NCBI GenBank assembly: GCA_016744975.1
Contig: JADGDI010000002.1
Location: 1 to 36,480 of the forward strand
Reading direction: 5' to 3'
From: Hyphomicrobiales bacterium
GTDB taxonomy: Bacteria; Pseudomonadota; Alphaproteobacteria; Rhizobiales; OSC116
DNA: 36,480 bases
Shown: piece after piece, positions 1 to 9,235 of the stretch
Layout of the letters: the number at the start of each line of letters is the position of its first letter
Position numbering within the stretch: position 1 is the stretch's first letter
The notes under the pieces: model-generated
Told to the model about the DNA's origin: nothing
The model's database searches: none
What the model saw: the letters and a program-made list of their open reading frames with translations, nothing else
Position numbers and translations under genes: made by a program

Positions 1-111
1 GGTCTGAAATATGAACGTTCTCGCTTTGCGGTGTTGCAAGCAACACAGGATAAAGCCGAGGGCATGGCAGCTTTTTTAGCCAAACGCCCGCCTGAATTTG
101 TTGGCAAATAG
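1..111 (+). CDS. Enoyl-CoA hydratase/isomerase, C-terminal end (partial)
   Basis: An open frame enters from the left edge and ends at TAG (109-111), giving 36 residues. They contain the run EGMAAFLAKRPPEF, which matches the closing helix and tail of crotonase-family enoyl-CoA hydratases (consensus about EGxxAFLxKRxPxF). These enzymes hydrate trans-2-enoyl-CoA in fatty acid or branched-chain degradation. The catalytic part lies outside the window, so the substrate cannot be judged. The next gene starts 131 bp downstream with its own regulatory site, so this is probably a separate transcription unit. Confidence 0.75.
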   Translation, partial: GLKYERSRFAVLQATQDKAEGMAAFLAKRPPEFVGK

Positions 112-186
112 AGTAAAATCAACTGAATTGACACTTTTGTGAGGTTATAACTGATACATTCTGTCGCATGCGGCAAATTGTCTAAT

Positions 187-200
187 TTGACTAAAATCAA
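187..200 (+). promoter_or_regulatory. FNR-like box upstream of fnrL
   Basis: TTGAC-TAAA-ATCAA matches the FNR/FixK consensus TTGAT-N4-ATCAA in 9 of 10 conserved positions. Its centre is about 49 bp before the fnrL ATG. The following gene encodes an Fnr-type protein with intact recognition residues, so autoregulation is the simplest reading. Activation or repression cannot be told because the transcription start is unknown. Confidence 0.65.
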
Positions 201-242
201 ACTTAGCTTAAGATTGAACAAACAATAATCGGACGTTTCACG

Positions 243-956
243 ATGAATCAGTATAATAACCACTTCATAGAGTCACTCAATCTTGACAAATGTAACAGCT
301 GCCCAGTCAGTACAATTTCATTTTGCACGATATTGGATGAACATGGTCTAGAAGAATTTTCGGCCATGTCGACCACCAAAATATATTCTGATAGCGAGTT
401 AATTTTTACAGAGGGTAAAGTAAACCAATATGTCGGGTCTATTATTGAAGGAATAGTAAAAATTTATAAATTATTGGATGATGGCCGCCAACAAATTGTA
501 TCTTTGGCTTTTCCGGGTGATCTTTTGGGCAATATCATTGATCCTGAATATAGCTATTTTGCTGAGGCGATTGGGCAATGTAAAATTTGTTTTTACCAAG
601 TATCCCGTATTAACAACTTTGCTGAAAGCAACCCTTTGATTTACCGCTCAATCCTTACCAAAACCAACGAGCAATTATCCGATGCTCGGGACTGGCTGTT
701 ATTGTTAGGGCGTAAATCTGCTAAAGAAAAAATTGCATCTTTTTTACTTTTATTGGCCGATCGCAACAATGCAAAATCTACACAACCTCGCTTTAAAATC
801 CCGCTAAAGCGACAAGAGATTGCTGATTTTCTTGGTTTAACAATCGAAACGGTTAGTCGTAATTTTTCTAATTTTAAAAATCAGCAAATTATTCGCGAGC
901 AGGTTGGTCATATGGTGACCATCGTCGATTTTAACTTACTTAAGTCCATCTCTTAA
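243..956 (+). CDS. fnrL: FnrL-type oxygen-sensing transcriptional regulator (Crp/Fnr family)
   Basis: This 237-residue Crp/Fnr regulator has an N-terminal cyclic-nucleotide-like beta-roll, a dimer helix and a C-terminal winged helix. Cys17, Cys20, Cys28 and Cys113 reproduce the CxxC-x7-C plus distal Cys pattern of FnrL proteins, which bind an oxygen-labile [4Fe-4S] cluster; heme-independent FixK proteins lack it. The recognition helix carries ETVSR, the E-x-x-S-R contacts that read TTGAT half-sites. An FNR-like box lies upstream of this gene and another between it and ccoN, 145 bp downstream. Under low oxygen it should switch on the cbb3 oxidase operon and probably tune its own expression. 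FixK is the alternative name, but the four cysteines favour FnrL. Confidence 0.9.
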   Translation: MNQYNNHFIESLNLDKCNSCPVSTISFCTILDEHGLEEFSAMSTTKIYSDSELIFTEGKVNQYVGSIIEGIVKIYKLLDDGRQQIVSLAFPGDLLGNIIDPEYSYFAEAIGQCKICFYQVSRINNFAESNPLIYRSILTKTNEQLSDARDWLLLLGRKSAKEKIASFLLLLADRNNAKSTQPRFKIPLKRQEIADFLGLTIETVSRNFSNFKNQQIIREQVGHMVTIVDFNLLKSIS

Positions 957-1012
957 ATCGCAAAATAGTATCCACTCTTATTTTATTTAATTAGTCTATC
1001 GAGAACTGAAAA

Positions 1013-1026
1013 TTGATCTAAGTCAA
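1013..1026 (+). promoter_or_regulatory. FNR-like box upstream of ccoN
   Basis: TTGAT-CTAA-GTCAA differs from the FNR consensus TTGAT-N4-ATCAA at one position. It is centred about 81 bp before the ccoN start. A TATACT hexamer at 1068-1073 could be a -10 element, placing the box near -60; TACACT at 1053-1058 would place it near -45. Either arrangement fits FnrL activation of the cco operon at low oxygen. Confidence 0.75.
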
Positions 1027-1100
1027 AGATTGTTTTTAAAATAAATCTAAGTTACACTTAATTTAACTATACTTAAGGGTAATCAACAATACGGGGCAAT

Positions 1101-2681
1101 ATGAGTATTTATTCAATAGCATTTTTAGCGTTTATGGCGCTGTGCGGACTTGTTGGGGCAGCATTTGCTGTCGACAGTGTTTTTGCATTTCACTCTTGGC
1201 TAACGGTTGCGCTGAGCTTAGGTTTTTTATTCTGGGGAATAAAAAACTACACGACCGAGCCTGCGGATCAATCACGTTATTTAGACAGTGTTGTTAGGTG
1301 GGGTATCATTGCTACCATCGCATGGGGGTTGGTCGGCTTTTTAGTAGGCATTATCATTGCGACCGAGTTGGCTTTTCCAGAAGTGAATTTATTCCGCCAA
1401 ATGAATTTTGGTCGATTGCGCCCATTGCATACATCAGCAGTTATTTTTGCTTTTGGCGGCAATGCTTTAATTGCCTCAAGCTTTTATGTTGTTCAGCGCA
1501 CCACGGGCGCACGCTTGGCCTTGGGTAATTTGGCATGGTTTGTATTTTGGGGTTATCAATTCTTTATTTTGCTTGCCGCATCTGGCTATGTTTTAGGTGT
1601 TACTCAGGCCAAAGAATATGCCGAGCCTGAATGGTATGCTGATATTTGGCTTACCATAGTATGGGTTGCTTATCTGTTGGTATTCTTAGGCACACTTTAC
1701 AAGCGTAAAGAGCCACATATTTTTGTTGCAAACTGGTTTTATTTATCATTCATTGTAACGGTTGCTATGTTGCATATTGTTAACAATCTTAACTTGCCAG
1801 TATCTTGGTTTGGCACGCAGAGCTACCCATTATTTGCTGGTGTGCAAGGTGCGCTTACGCAGTGGTGGTATGGTCATAATGCGGTTGGGTTTTTCTTAAC
1901 GGCGGCGTTTTTGGGCATCATGTATTATTTTGTGCCAAAACGGGCGAACCGACCTATTTATTCTTATCGCTTATCCATCGTGCATTTTTGGTCATTAATC
2001 TTCCTTTATATTTGGGCGGGGCCACATCATCTTCAATATACTGCGCTGCCCGATTGGGCGCAAACTTTGGGCATGGTGTTCTCTATCATGTTATGGATGC
2101 CAAGTTGGGGCGGCATGATTAATGGTTTGATGACTCTACAAGGCGCTTGGGATAAAATCCGCACCGATCCAATTATTCGTATGTTTGTTTTGTCACTGGC
2201 ATTTTATGGTATGGGCACATTTGAAGGGCCTTTAATGGCGATTAAGGAAGTGAATAGCCTTAGTCATTATACCGACTGGACAATTGGCCACGTGCATAGT
2301 GCAGCCTTGGGGTGGAATGGTATGGTAACCTTTGCAATGGTTTATTATATCGTGCCAAAACTTTGGGGTAAAAAAGAAATTTACAGCCTCAAATGGGTTG
2401 GTTGGCATTTTTGGCTAGCAACCATTGGCATTGTATTTTATATCAGCGCCATGTGGGTATCGGGCATTATGCAGGGCGTCATGTGGAAGTCTTATAATGC
2501 AGCTGGTTTCCTAGAATATAGCTTTGCGGAGACTGTTGCGGCCATGTTCCCATATTATCTGATCAGAACACTTGGCGGCTTACTGTTCTTCTTGGGTGCT
2601 TGTTTGATGGCTTACAATGTGTATCGCACCATTGTGATGACCAAAGAAGAAGAATCTAATATTGAAACCGTACCGGCATAG
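1101..2681 (+). CDS. ccoN: cbb3-type cytochrome c oxidase subunit I
   Basis: CcoN is the catalytic, heme b/b3-CuB-binding membrane subunit of the high-affinity terminal oxidase that reduces O2 to water in micro-oxic respiration. The 526-residue protein is almost entirely hydrophobic helices. Visible signatures include the His of [14 protein letters not shown] (low-spin heme ligand region), YGHNAVGFF (CuB/His region), the GPHHL pair and [15 protein letters not shown] with its two heme-ligating histidines. Length is normal for the family. It heads ccoNOQP, with ccoO starting 11 bp after its stop, and the FNR-like box at 1013-1026 is its likely control site. Confidence 0.97.
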   Translation: MSIYSIAFLAFMALCGLVGAAFAVDSVFAFHSWLTVALSLGFLFWGIKNYTTEPADQSRYLDSVVRWGIIATIAWGLVGFLVGIIIATELAFPEVNLFRQMNFGRLRPLHTSAVIFAFGGNALIASSFYVVQRTTGARLALGNLAWFVFWGYQFFILLAASGYVLGVTQAKEYAEPEWYADIWLTIVWVAYLLVFLGTLYKRKEPHIFVANWFYLSFIVTVAMLHIVNNLNLPVSWFGTQSYPLFAGVQGALTQWWYGHNAVGFFLTAAFLGIMYYFVPKRANRPIYSYRLSIVHFWSLIFLYIWAGPHHLQYTALPDWAQTLGMVFSIMLWMPSWGGMINGLMTLQGAWDKIRTDPIIRMFVLSLAFYGMGTFEGPLMAIKEVNSLSHYTDWTIGHVHSAALGWNGMVTFAMVYYIVPKLWGKKEIYSLKWVGWHFWLATIGIVFYISAMWVSGIMQGVMWKSYNAAGFLEYSFAETVAAMFPYYLIRTLGGLLFFLGACLMAYNVYRTIVMTKEEESNIETVPA

Positions 2682-2692
2682 GGGAGAATAAT

Positions 2693-3418
2693 ATGTTTAA
2701 ACATGAATTAATTGAAAAAAATGCCACTCTTTTGCTGGTGGGTTCGCTCATTGTGGTTACCATTGGTGGTATTGTTGAGATTGCGCCATTGTTTTATCTT
2801 AACTCGACCATTGAAAAAGTAGCAGGAATGCGCCCTTATACACCGCTTGAGCTTAAAGGGCGTGAAATTTATATGCGTGAAGGTTGTTATAACTGCCATA
2901 GCCAGATGATTCGTCCCTTGCGTGATGAGGTTGAGCGCTATGGCCATTATAGTTTGGCTGCTGAAAGCATGTATGACCACCCATTCCAATGGGGTTCAAA
3001 ACGTACAGGGCCAGATTTGGCGCGTGTTGGCGGGCGTTATAGTGACGAGTGGCATGTTGCGCATTTAACTGACCCTGAAGCACTTGTGCCAGAGACGGTT
3101 ATGCCTGAATATGGCTTTTTAAGCGAGAATGAGTTGGATTATAAGCTGATCGAAGATACGCTTAAAACCAACCGGCTTGTCGGTGTGCCTTATACCGATG
3201 CGCAAATTAGCAATGCAAAAATGGATTTAGAAACCCAAGCTGAATTAGATGGCGATAATTTAGATGGGTTTAAAGAACGCTATAAAAAAGCCTCTGCTCG
3301 AGATTGGGATAATAACCCTAATCGTATTAGTGAGATGGATGCATTGGTAGCATATTTGCAGATGCTTGGCACATTGGTTGATTTTGACCTTTATGATGCC
3401 AATGCAAATAGAAGATAG
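2693..3418 (+). CDS. ccoO: cbb3-type cytochrome c oxidase subunit II (monoheme cytochrome c)
   Basis: CcoO carries one heme c and passes electrons from CcoP toward the CcoN active site. One N-terminal membrane anchor (about residues 13-36) is followed by a periplasmic domain with a single CxxCH (Cys65, Cys68, His69) in [13 protein letters not shown], a strongly conserved CcoO segment. The 241-residue length is typical. A GGAG-type ribosome site precedes the ATG, and ccoQ begins 7 bp after the stop. Confidence 0.97.
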   Translation: MFKHELIEKNATLLLVGSLIVVTIGGIVEIAPLFYLNSTIEKVAGMRPYTPLELKGREIYMREGCYNCHSQMIRPLRDEVERYGHYSLAAESMYDHPFQWGSKRTGPDLARVGGRYSDEWHVAHLTDPEALVPETVMPEYGFLSENELDYKLIEDTLKTNRLVGVPYTDAQISNAKMDLETQAELDGDNLDGFKERYKKASARDWDNNPNRISEMDALVAYLQMLGTLVDFDLYDANANRR

Positions 3419-3425
3419 GTGATTT

Positions 3426-3590
3426 ATGATTGACTATGAGAGCTTTAGACAATTTGCTGACAGTTGGGGATTGCTTTATTTGACAGTGGTATTTGTCATT
3501 GTTGTGCTATTTGTGTTTCGCCCTGGCAGTAAAAAAACCTATGATGAATTGAGTAGATTACCGTTAAAGGATGATGATCATGTCCAATAA
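3426..3590 (+). CDS. ccoQ: cbb3-type oxidase assembly/stability subunit CcoQ
   Basis: A 54-residue small protein beginning MIDYESFRQFADSW has one central transmembrane helix (about residues 16-31) and a charged cytoplasmic tail with FRPGSKKTYDELS. The position between ccoO and ccoP, the size and the FRPG-x-K motif after the helix match CcoQ/FixQ, which stabilises the CcoP interaction and protects the complex. Its last 11 bases overlap the start of ccoP, indicating translational coupling. Confidence 0.92.
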   Translation: MIDYESFRQFADSWGLLYLTVVFVIVVLFVFRPGSKKTYDELSRLPLKDDDHVQ

Positions 3591-4521
3591 ATATAATGGC
3601 TCCAACCACGACGCTTATAAAGCTCAAGAAACCATTTTAGATGTTCTGCCTGAGCATGAAAAATCAAAAATAGCAGATGATGACCATGCAACCACAGGCC
3701 ATGAGTGGGATGGCATTCGCGAATTTGATAAACCGATTCCACGTTGGTGGTTGTGGACCTATTATCTGTCAATCATTTTCTCAATTGGTTATGTGATCGC
3801 TTACCCAGCCATTCCGTTGGTCAACGACTATACCAAGGGCTTGCTTAATTGGTCCAGCCGAGACGCTGTAGCATCTGAAATATCAGTTGCAAAGCTTGCT
3901 CAGTCAAAATATGTTTCTGCACTTAGAGCTGCAAGTTTTGATGACATTAATAGCAATGAAGAATTGCGTATATTTGCCATTGAAGGCGGTAAATCGGCTT
4001 ATGCGGTTAATTGTATACAATGTCATGCATCTGGTGCGGTTGGAAGTGTTGGTTATCCAAACCTAATTGACGACGAGTGGTTGTGGGGCGGTAAATTAGA
4101 AGATATCTATACCACCATTTCTCACGGTATTCGTTTTGAAGAAGATGATGATACTCGCTTTTCTGAAATGCCAGCATTCTTGACTGATGAATTGTTAGAA
4201 AAACCTGAAATTATTCAAGTGGCAGATTATGTTCGTGCATTTTCAGGGCTTAAACATGACGCAGCCTCCGCAGCAGCGGGCGCCACTGTTTTTGCTGATA
4301 ATTGCGCATCTTGTCATGGTGATGACGGCAAGGGTGACCAAGAACAAGGCGCACCGGACTTAACCGATGCCGTTTGGCTTTATGGCTCTACTAAAGAGAC
4401 CATTATCAAAACCATATCCAACTCACGCAAAGGCGTTATGCCTGCATGGGCGCACCGCTTAGATGATACGATTATAAAACAATTGACCATGTTCATACAT
4501 TCTCGTGGTGGTGGTCAATAA
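3580..4521 (+). CDS. ccoP: cbb3-type cytochrome c oxidase subunit III (diheme cytochrome c)
   Basis: CcoP is the membrane-anchored diheme cytochrome c that accepts electrons from soluble cytochrome c and feeds CcoO. With the start at 3580 it has 313 residues: a soluble N-terminus with DKPIPRWWLWTYY leading into a transmembrane helix (about 58-76), then two cytochrome c domains with CIQCH (145-149) and CASCH (242-246). The ATG at 3580 is preferred over in-frame ATGs at 3571 and 3574 because AAAGG at 3566-3570 gives a 9-nt spacing. The start overlaps ccoQ by 11 bp. Confidence 0.97.
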   Translation: MSNKYNGSNHDAYKAQETILDVLPEHEKSKIADDDHATTGHEWDGIREFDKPIPRWWLWTYYLSIIFSIGYVIAYPAIPLVNDYTKGLLNWSSRDAVASEISVAKLAQSKYVSALRAASFDDINSNEELRIFAIEGGKSAYAVNCIQCHASGAVGSVGYPNLIDDEWLWGGKLEDIYTTISHGIRFEEDDDTRFSEMPAFLTDELLEKPEIIQVADYVRAFSGLKHDAASAAAGATVFADNCASCHGDDGKGDQEQGAPDLTDAVWLYGSTKETIIKTISNSRKGVMPAWAHRLDDTIIKQLTMFIHSRGGGQ

Positions 4522-4541
4522 ATTTGGGGATCTCCCTAAAC

Positions 4542-4569
4542 GGTGGTGTGGTTTGCCGGCTACGCCACC
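4542..4569 (+). terminator. Hairpin after ccoP (possible attenuator)
   Basis: GGTGGTGTGG (4542-4551) can pair with CTACGCCACC (4560-4569), giving ten pairs including two G-U wobbles and an 8-nt loop. No clear T-run follows, so it may be a partial terminator or an mRNA-stabilising stem that separates ccoNOQP from ccoGHIS rather than a strict stop. Confidence 0.45.
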
Positions 4570-4584
4570 AACTAATTTAGAGCA

Positions 4585-4628
4585 TGACTTTATTGACCCT
4601 CACATTTTGACTTTATTGACCCTCACAT
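4585..4628. repeat. 21-bp direct repeat upstream of ccoG
   Basis: TGACTTTATTGACCCTCACAT occurs at 4585-4605 and again, identical, at 4608-4628, with a 2-bp spacer (23-bp period). The second copy ends 11 bp before the ccoG ATG. Each copy contains TTGAC but no FNR-like dyad. It may be a recent slippage duplication or a tandem protein-binding site or doubled -35 element for ccoG. Confidence 0.9.
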
Positions 4629-4639
4629 AAAGAAAAATT

Positions 4640-6187
4640 ATGGCAAACTTAATTAATAACATTCCTAGCCCCCCTCCAGATTCTGAACAACCATTACACC
4701 CTAGTGTTGATAATGTTGAAGCCGTAACAGGGCCGCTTAACCGAGAGTTGTTTGAAGCCAAGAAGAAAATTTACCCAAAACGTACTAAAGGCAATTTTCG
4801 TAATTTTAAATCACTGAGTATGTTTTTACTTCTGGCATTTTATTATATCGGGCCTTGGTTGCGTTATGACCGCGGCCCAACGGCACCAAACCAAGCTATA
4901 TTGGTGGATTTTACCCATAGCCGTTTTTACTTTTTTTCAATCGAGATCTGGCCGCAAGAATTATACTATATTGCGGGTTTGCTCATCATGTCGGCCTTTG
5001 CTTTGTTTTTGGTGACGGCCTCTGTTGGCCGAGCTTGGTGTGGTTATGCTTGCCCACAAACAGTATGGGTTGATCTATTCATTGCAGTTGAGCGGCTTAT
5101 TGAGGGCGACCGTAATGCTCGGATGCGCCTTGATAAAAGCAAATGGACACTTAAAAAAATCTATCTGAGGTTTATCAAACACACCGTTTGGCTGCTTATT
5201 GCCATTGCAACGGGCGGTGCGTGGATTTTTTATTTTATGGATGCGCCAACATTACTAAACCAGCTTTGGCATTTTGAAGCAGCCTTTGTTGCTTATGGCA
5301 CCATATTATTCTTTACCATTTTCACCTATATGTTTGGTGGGCATTTACGTGAGCAAGTTTGCACTTACATGTGCCCTTGGCCACGTATTCAAGCCGTTAT
5401 GATGGATGTTGACAGTCTAGTGGTTACCTATCATGGCACACGTGGTGAACCGCGTATGAGTGTTAAAAAACAGAAAAAGGCCATTGCTGCCAATTTACCT
5501 GTGGGTGATTGTGTGGACTGTAATATGTGTGTTGTGGTATGCCCAATGGGTATCGATATTCGCGATGGTATTCAGCTTGAATGCATTACTTGTGGCTTAT
5601 GCATCGATGCCTGTAATGACGTGATGGACAAGGTGAGTAAACCGCGAGGGCTTATTGCTTATGACACCATTAATAATGAAAAAATTCGCGCTGGAAAAAC
5701 CAATGCTGAGCATATAGACGGCATCAGATGGCCTTGGCATAATTACCGAAATTATGTTTATCTTGGTTTGTTTTTAGCCGTTGGTTTCACCATGCTTTAT
5801 AGCTTACAAACCCGTGATCGCTTTGCGATTAGTGCATTGCATGACCGCAACCCGCTCTATGTGACCCTGTCTAATGGCAGTATACGCAATAGCTTTGAAA
5901 TTAAACTGCTCAACATGCAGCCAAAGGCGCGACGTTTTATCCTATATACTGAAGGCCTTGAGAATGCTACATTCACCACAGGTGGCACCAGTGACGATTT
6001 TACCGAAGTGATTTTTGTTGAAATTGAACCTGATAGAGTAAAGGCCATGCGGGTGTTTGTAAATGTACCAAAAACGCATTTGCCCGATGCACAACAGCAG
6101 AATTTTAAAATTATTGCCAAGGAAGTTCGCGGCTCAGAGATTGGCGTTTACGAAGCCAAATTCCATTCCCCACCCAAAAATAAATAG
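4640..6187 (+). CDS. ccoG: cbb3 oxidase biogenesis ferredoxin-like protein CcoG (FixG/RdxA)
   Basis: CcoG is a membrane iron-sulfur protein that supports copper reduction and delivery during cbb3 oxidase assembly. The 515 residues show several transmembrane helices and cysteine sets at CGYACP (134/138), CTYMCP (241/245), CVDCNMC-x3-C (291-301) and CITCGLC-x3-C (315-325). The last two are classic ferredoxin [4Fe-4S] motifs. The YHGTRGEPR segment and the C-terminal immunoglobulin-like periplasmic domain are also characteristic. It is separated from ccoP by a 118-bp gap with a hairpin and direct repeat, and followed by ccoH 28 bp later. Confidence 0.96.
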   Translation: MANLINNIPSPPPDSEQPLHPSVDNVEAVTGPLNRELFEAKKKIYPKRTKGNFRNFKSLSMFLLLAFYYIGPWLRYDRGPTAPNQAILVDFTHSRFYFFSIEIWPQELYYIAGLLIMSAFALFLVTASVGRAWCGYACPQTVWVDLFIAVERLIEGDRNARMRLDKSKWTLKKIYLRFIKHTVWLLIAIATGGAWIFYFMDAPTLLNQLWHFEAAFVAYGTILFFTIFTYMFGGHLREQVCTYMCPWPRIQAVMMDVDSLVVTYHGTRGEPRMSVKKQKKAIAANLPVGDCVDCNMCVVVCPMGIDIRDGIQLECITCGLCIDACNDVMDKVSKPRGLIAYDTINNEKIRAGKTNAEHIDGIRWPWHNYRNYVYLGLFLAVGFTMLYSLQTRDRFAISALHDRNPLYVTLSNGSIRNSFEIKLLNMQPKARRFILYTEGLENATFTTGGTSDDFTEVIFVEIEPDRVKAMRVFVNVPKTHLPDAQQQNFKIIAKEVRGSEIGVYEAKFHSPPKNK

Positions 6188-6215
6188 CCATTTGGCTTAG
6201 TCTTAGGGATCTAAT

Positions 6216-6731
6216 ATGTCGGATATACAAATTAAAAATAGTCAAAAAAAGCCATTTAAACTATCAGGATGGCACTTTCTTGGCATTATGCTGAGTTTTT
6301 TTGGTGTTATTATCATAGTCAATATTGTTTTTGTTACTCGTGCACTTGATGCATTTTCGGGTCTGGTGGTAAAAAACTCTTACGTTGCCAGCCAAGAATA
6401 TAATGAAAAAATAGAACAGGCTGATGCTCAAAAGTCACTTAACTGGAAGCTTGACCTTCTGGTTAATGCCAAAGGCGCTGATTTTATTTTGAATGATAAG
6501 ACTGGGAAACCTGTCAGTAAAATGTTGGTCACGGTAAATTTACGAATGAATAAAAACACCGATAATGATATGGTATTGATATTAAATGAGCAGAACCCCG
6601 GGCATTATATTGCATCTTTACCCAAAGGCGCGACACCGCCTAATGGCTCATGGATCATCACCATGGATATTTTGCAAAAGGGTAAGTTACTTTACCATTA
6701 TGAAGAATTTCGTGGCTTGAATTTCGACTAA
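6216..6731 (+). CDS. ccoH: cbb3 oxidase assembly protein CcoH (FixH)
   Basis: The 171-residue protein has a cytoplasmic lysine-rich start, a single transmembrane helix (about 18-42: GWHFLGIMLSFFGVIIIVNI) and a periplasmic beta-rich domain. The segment NSYVASQEYNEKI just after the helix is typical of FixH. CcoH interacts with CcoN and is needed for stable assembly of the cbb3 complex. Its place between ccoG and ccoI confirms the call. Confidence 0.93.
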   Translation: MSDIQIKNSQKKPFKLSGWHFLGIMLSFFGVIIIVNIVFVTRALDAFSGLVVKNSYVASQEYNEKIEQADAQKSLNWKLDLLVNAKGADFILNDKTGKPVSKMLVTVNLRMNKNTDNDMVLILNEQNPGHYIASLPKGATPPNGSWIITMDILQKGKLLYHYEEFRGLNFD

Positions 6732-6752
6732 ACTTAAATTAAAGAGGCCACC

Positions 6753-9053
6753 ATGCTTGCTTGTTGCCCTGTCGATTATGCGTTAAACGACATTACGCCT
6801 ATGCGCGAGTCCAAAGGTTTAAATTGGAGTGGCGATCTGGTCGCTGACCCTAGCCCATGGGTGCGTTATACAAATGACGGCATTGTTTTTGTAGATGCTG
6901 ATAAAAAGACAGCCACAGATTGGGCACAGCTTGATATATTAGTGCCTGAAGTCTATTGCGCAGCTTGTATTGGTGCAATAGAGGCAAATTTTAAAAAACT
7001 TAAATCGGTTAAATATGCACGGCTGAATTTAACCCGAAAACGCCTGACCATCCGCTGGGATGAACAGTTGAACAGCGCAAAAGATATGATGGTGGTGCTT
7101 GAATGGCTTGGTTATCACGGTCAGCCGTTTGATCGGAAGAGTTTTGACAGTAACCAAAGTGACAAACAGCTAAAGCATTTGCTGACTGCCTTGGGCGTAG
7201 CGGGTTTTGCTGCCAGTAATGTTATGCTTTTTTCGGTTTCTGTTTGGGCTGGAGCAGATGCATCTACTCGGGTGTTTTTTCATTGGATTTCTGCACTAAT
7301 TGCATTACCAGCATTGGCATTTAGCGGTCAGACTTTTTTTAAATCTGCTTTTTACGCCCTTCGCGCTGGACGCTTGAATATGGATGTGCCGATTGCTTTG
7401 GCGGTTTTATTGGCAGTTTATGTATCGGTCAGCGAAACCCTATCGGGCGGTGCCCATGCCTATTTTGACGCAGCGATTACGCTGCTTTTCTTCTTGCTGG
7501 CCGGCCGCTATTTGGACATGTCAATGCGCCAACGTGCGCGCAGTGCTGCAGAGCAACTCATAAGCATGTCAGCGACTGCAGCTACCATCATCTTGGCCAA
7601 TGGCGAGCGCCAAAGCATAAAGTTAGCCAACATCAATCTAGGCGATAAAATTTTTGTTGCTATCGGTGAAAAAATTCCCGTTGATGGTCAAGTCATTGAA
7701 GGTAAAAGCGATATTGATCGCGCTTTTTTGACGGGGGAGTCCATTCCGGAAACCACCCACATTGGCGAAACCGTCCATGCGGGCAGTATAAATTTAACAG
7801 GCTCCCTCACTTTAAAAGTCACTGCCATTGGGCAAGACACCTTACTGGCAGACATTATTCGGCTGATGGAAGAGGCGGAGCGCACCGATGCAAAATATGT
7901 CCGCTTGGCTGACCGTGTGGCAAAATTATACGCGCCTGCTGTGCATGTTTTGGCCCTTGTCACGCTGATTGGTTGGCTGATTTATGGCCTATCATTCACC
8001 CCTGCACTTTTTATCGCGACCAGTGTTTTAATCATCACCTGCCCATGTGCACTGGGTTTAGCGGTGCCTGCGGTGCAAGTGGTTGCATCGGGCATATTAT
8101 TGCGCTTAGGAATTCTGCTTAAAGATGGAATTGCACTTGAGAAATTGGCAGATGTTAATATGGTTATATTTGATAAAACAGGCACATTGACCCTTGGGCG
8201 ACCTGTGTTAGTGAACCAAGCACAAATTTCAGACCAACATATAAAGCAGGCTGCATCGCTTGCGGTCAATAGCAAGCATCCGCTATCGCAGGCCATTGTT
8301 AGAACCGCAACTGAGCGTGGTTTGACATTTGTTACCAATGATACAATTACCGAGGAAGTTGGCAAAGGTTTAAAAGGCTTAGATGATAAGGGACGGGTGG
8401 TTTTATTGGGAAAACAAGATTATGTCGCCCCCGAAATAAAACCAACGCTCAACTATAATGCCGAATTTTACCTGTCCGTTGCTGGTCAAAGCCCTATTTC
8501 GTTTATATTTGAAGATAGTTTGCGCCCAGACGCCAAGTTAACCATTGATAAATTTAGAAATGCAGGGTTAGAAGTGGCCATACTTTCTGGCGACCGTCAG
8601 CTTGTTGTTGAAAATATTGCCGATCAATTACAAATAGATAATTGGCAAGCCAATTGCAGCCCACAAGATAAGTTAAACCATGTGAATGGCTATCAAAAGC
8701 TTGGTAAAAAAGTCTTTGTAGTTGGTGATGGTAGTAATGATGCCCCTGCCCTTGCTGCGGCTTATGTTTCTATGTCCCCTGGTAGCGCGACTGATATTAG
8801 CCAATTGTCGGCCGATTTGATTTTTCAAAGCCAAAGCCTATTATCTACCTATAAAGTATGGCAAATATCCAAATTCTCACGTGGGCTGATTAAGCAAAAT
8901 ATTGGCCTTGCAATTGGTTATAATATGTTTGCTGTGCCGATCGCGATATTGGGATTTGCAACACCTTTTGTTGCGGCTATCGCCATGTCTACATCATCCA
9001 TGATTGTTACGTTAAATGCGTTACGTCTACGCCTTAAGGAAAAATCATTATGA
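6753..9053 (+). CDS. ccoI: Copper-translocating P1B-type ATPase CcoI (FixI)
   Basis: CcoI exports copper to supply CuB of cbb3 oxidase. The 766-residue protein has an N-terminal metal-binding ferredoxin-like domain with CAAC (69-72), eight predicted membrane helices, the actuator TGES (327-330), the transport motif CPC (430-432), the phosphorylation site DKTGT (Asp474), the P1B-specific HP pair (508-509) and the hinge GDGSNDAP (657-664). All catalytic motifs are intact. An extra Cys-Cys pair at residues 4-5 is common in FixI. The stop overlaps the ccoS start by 4 bp (ATGA). Confidence 0.96.
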   Translation: MLACCPVDYALNDITPMRESKGLNWSGDLVADPSPWVRYTNDGIVFVDADKKTATDWAQLDILVPEVYCAACIGAIEANFKKLKSVKYARLNLTRKRLTIRWDEQLNSAKDMMVVLEWLGYHGQPFDRKSFDSNQSDKQLKHLLTALGVAGFAASNVMLFSVSVWAGADASTRVFFHWISALIALPALAFSGQTFFKSAFYALRAGRLNMDVPIALAVLLAVYVSVSETLSGGAHAYFDAAITLLFFLLAGRYLDMSMRQRARSAAEQLISMSATAATIILANGERQSIKLANINLGDKIFVAIGEKIPVDGQVIEGKSDIDRAFLTGESIPETTHIGETVHAGSINLTGSLTLKVTAIGQDTLLADIIRLMEEAERTDAKYVRLADRVAKLYAPAVHVLALVTLIGWLIYGLSFTPALFIATSVLIITCPCALGLAVPAVQVVASGILLRLGILLKDGIALEKLADVNMVIFDKTGTLTLGRPVLVNQAQISDQHIKQAASLAVNSKHPLSQAIVRTATERGLTFVTNDTITEEVGKGLKGLDDKGRVVLLGKQDYVAPEIKPTLNYNAEFYLSVAGQSPISFIFEDSLRPDAKLTIDKFRNAGLEVAILSGDRQLVVENIADQLQIDNWQANCSPQDKLNHVNGYQKLGKKVFVVGDGSNDAPALAAAYVSMSPGSATDISQLSADLIFQSQSLLSTYKVWQISKFSRGLIKQNIGLAIGYNMFAVPIAILGFATPFVAAIAMSTSSMIVTLNALRLRLKEKSL

Positions 9054-9235
9054 GCGGTTTGGTGTTTTTAATTCCCATTGCATTATTGCTTGGTGCCATT
9101 GGTTTGGCCGGCTTTTTATGGACATTGCGTAGCGGCCAATATGATGATATAGAAGGTGCTTCTGAGCGCATTTTAGACACACGTTTTGATGAAAAGCCCG
9201 AGCAAGAAGGCGATAGCCAGGAAGAGAATAAATGA
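9050..9235 (+). CDS. ccoS: cbb3 oxidase maturation protein CcoS
   Basis: A 61-residue single-span protein. The N-terminal helix reads LVFLIPIALLLGAIGLAGFLW and is followed by TLRSGQYDDIEGASERIL, the FxWxxxxGQYDD-type signature of CcoS. The family is required for cofactor insertion (heme and CuB) into the cbb3 oxidase. It is coupled by ATGA overlaps to ccoI upstream and to the next small gene downstream. Confidence 0.95.
   Translation: MSGLVFLIPIALLLGAIGLAGFLWTLRSGQYDDIEGASERILDTRFDEKPEQEGDSQEENK

Noticed and set aside
1277-3083. Minus-strand open frames within ccoN and ccoO
   Set aside because: They lie opposite unmistakable oxidase genes and carry no domains.
4585-4628. Two identical 21-bp repeats as the start of a CRISPR array
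   Set aside because: Only two copies with a 2-bp spacer, lying in the ccoP-ccoG gap and with no cas genes. A tandem duplication explains it.
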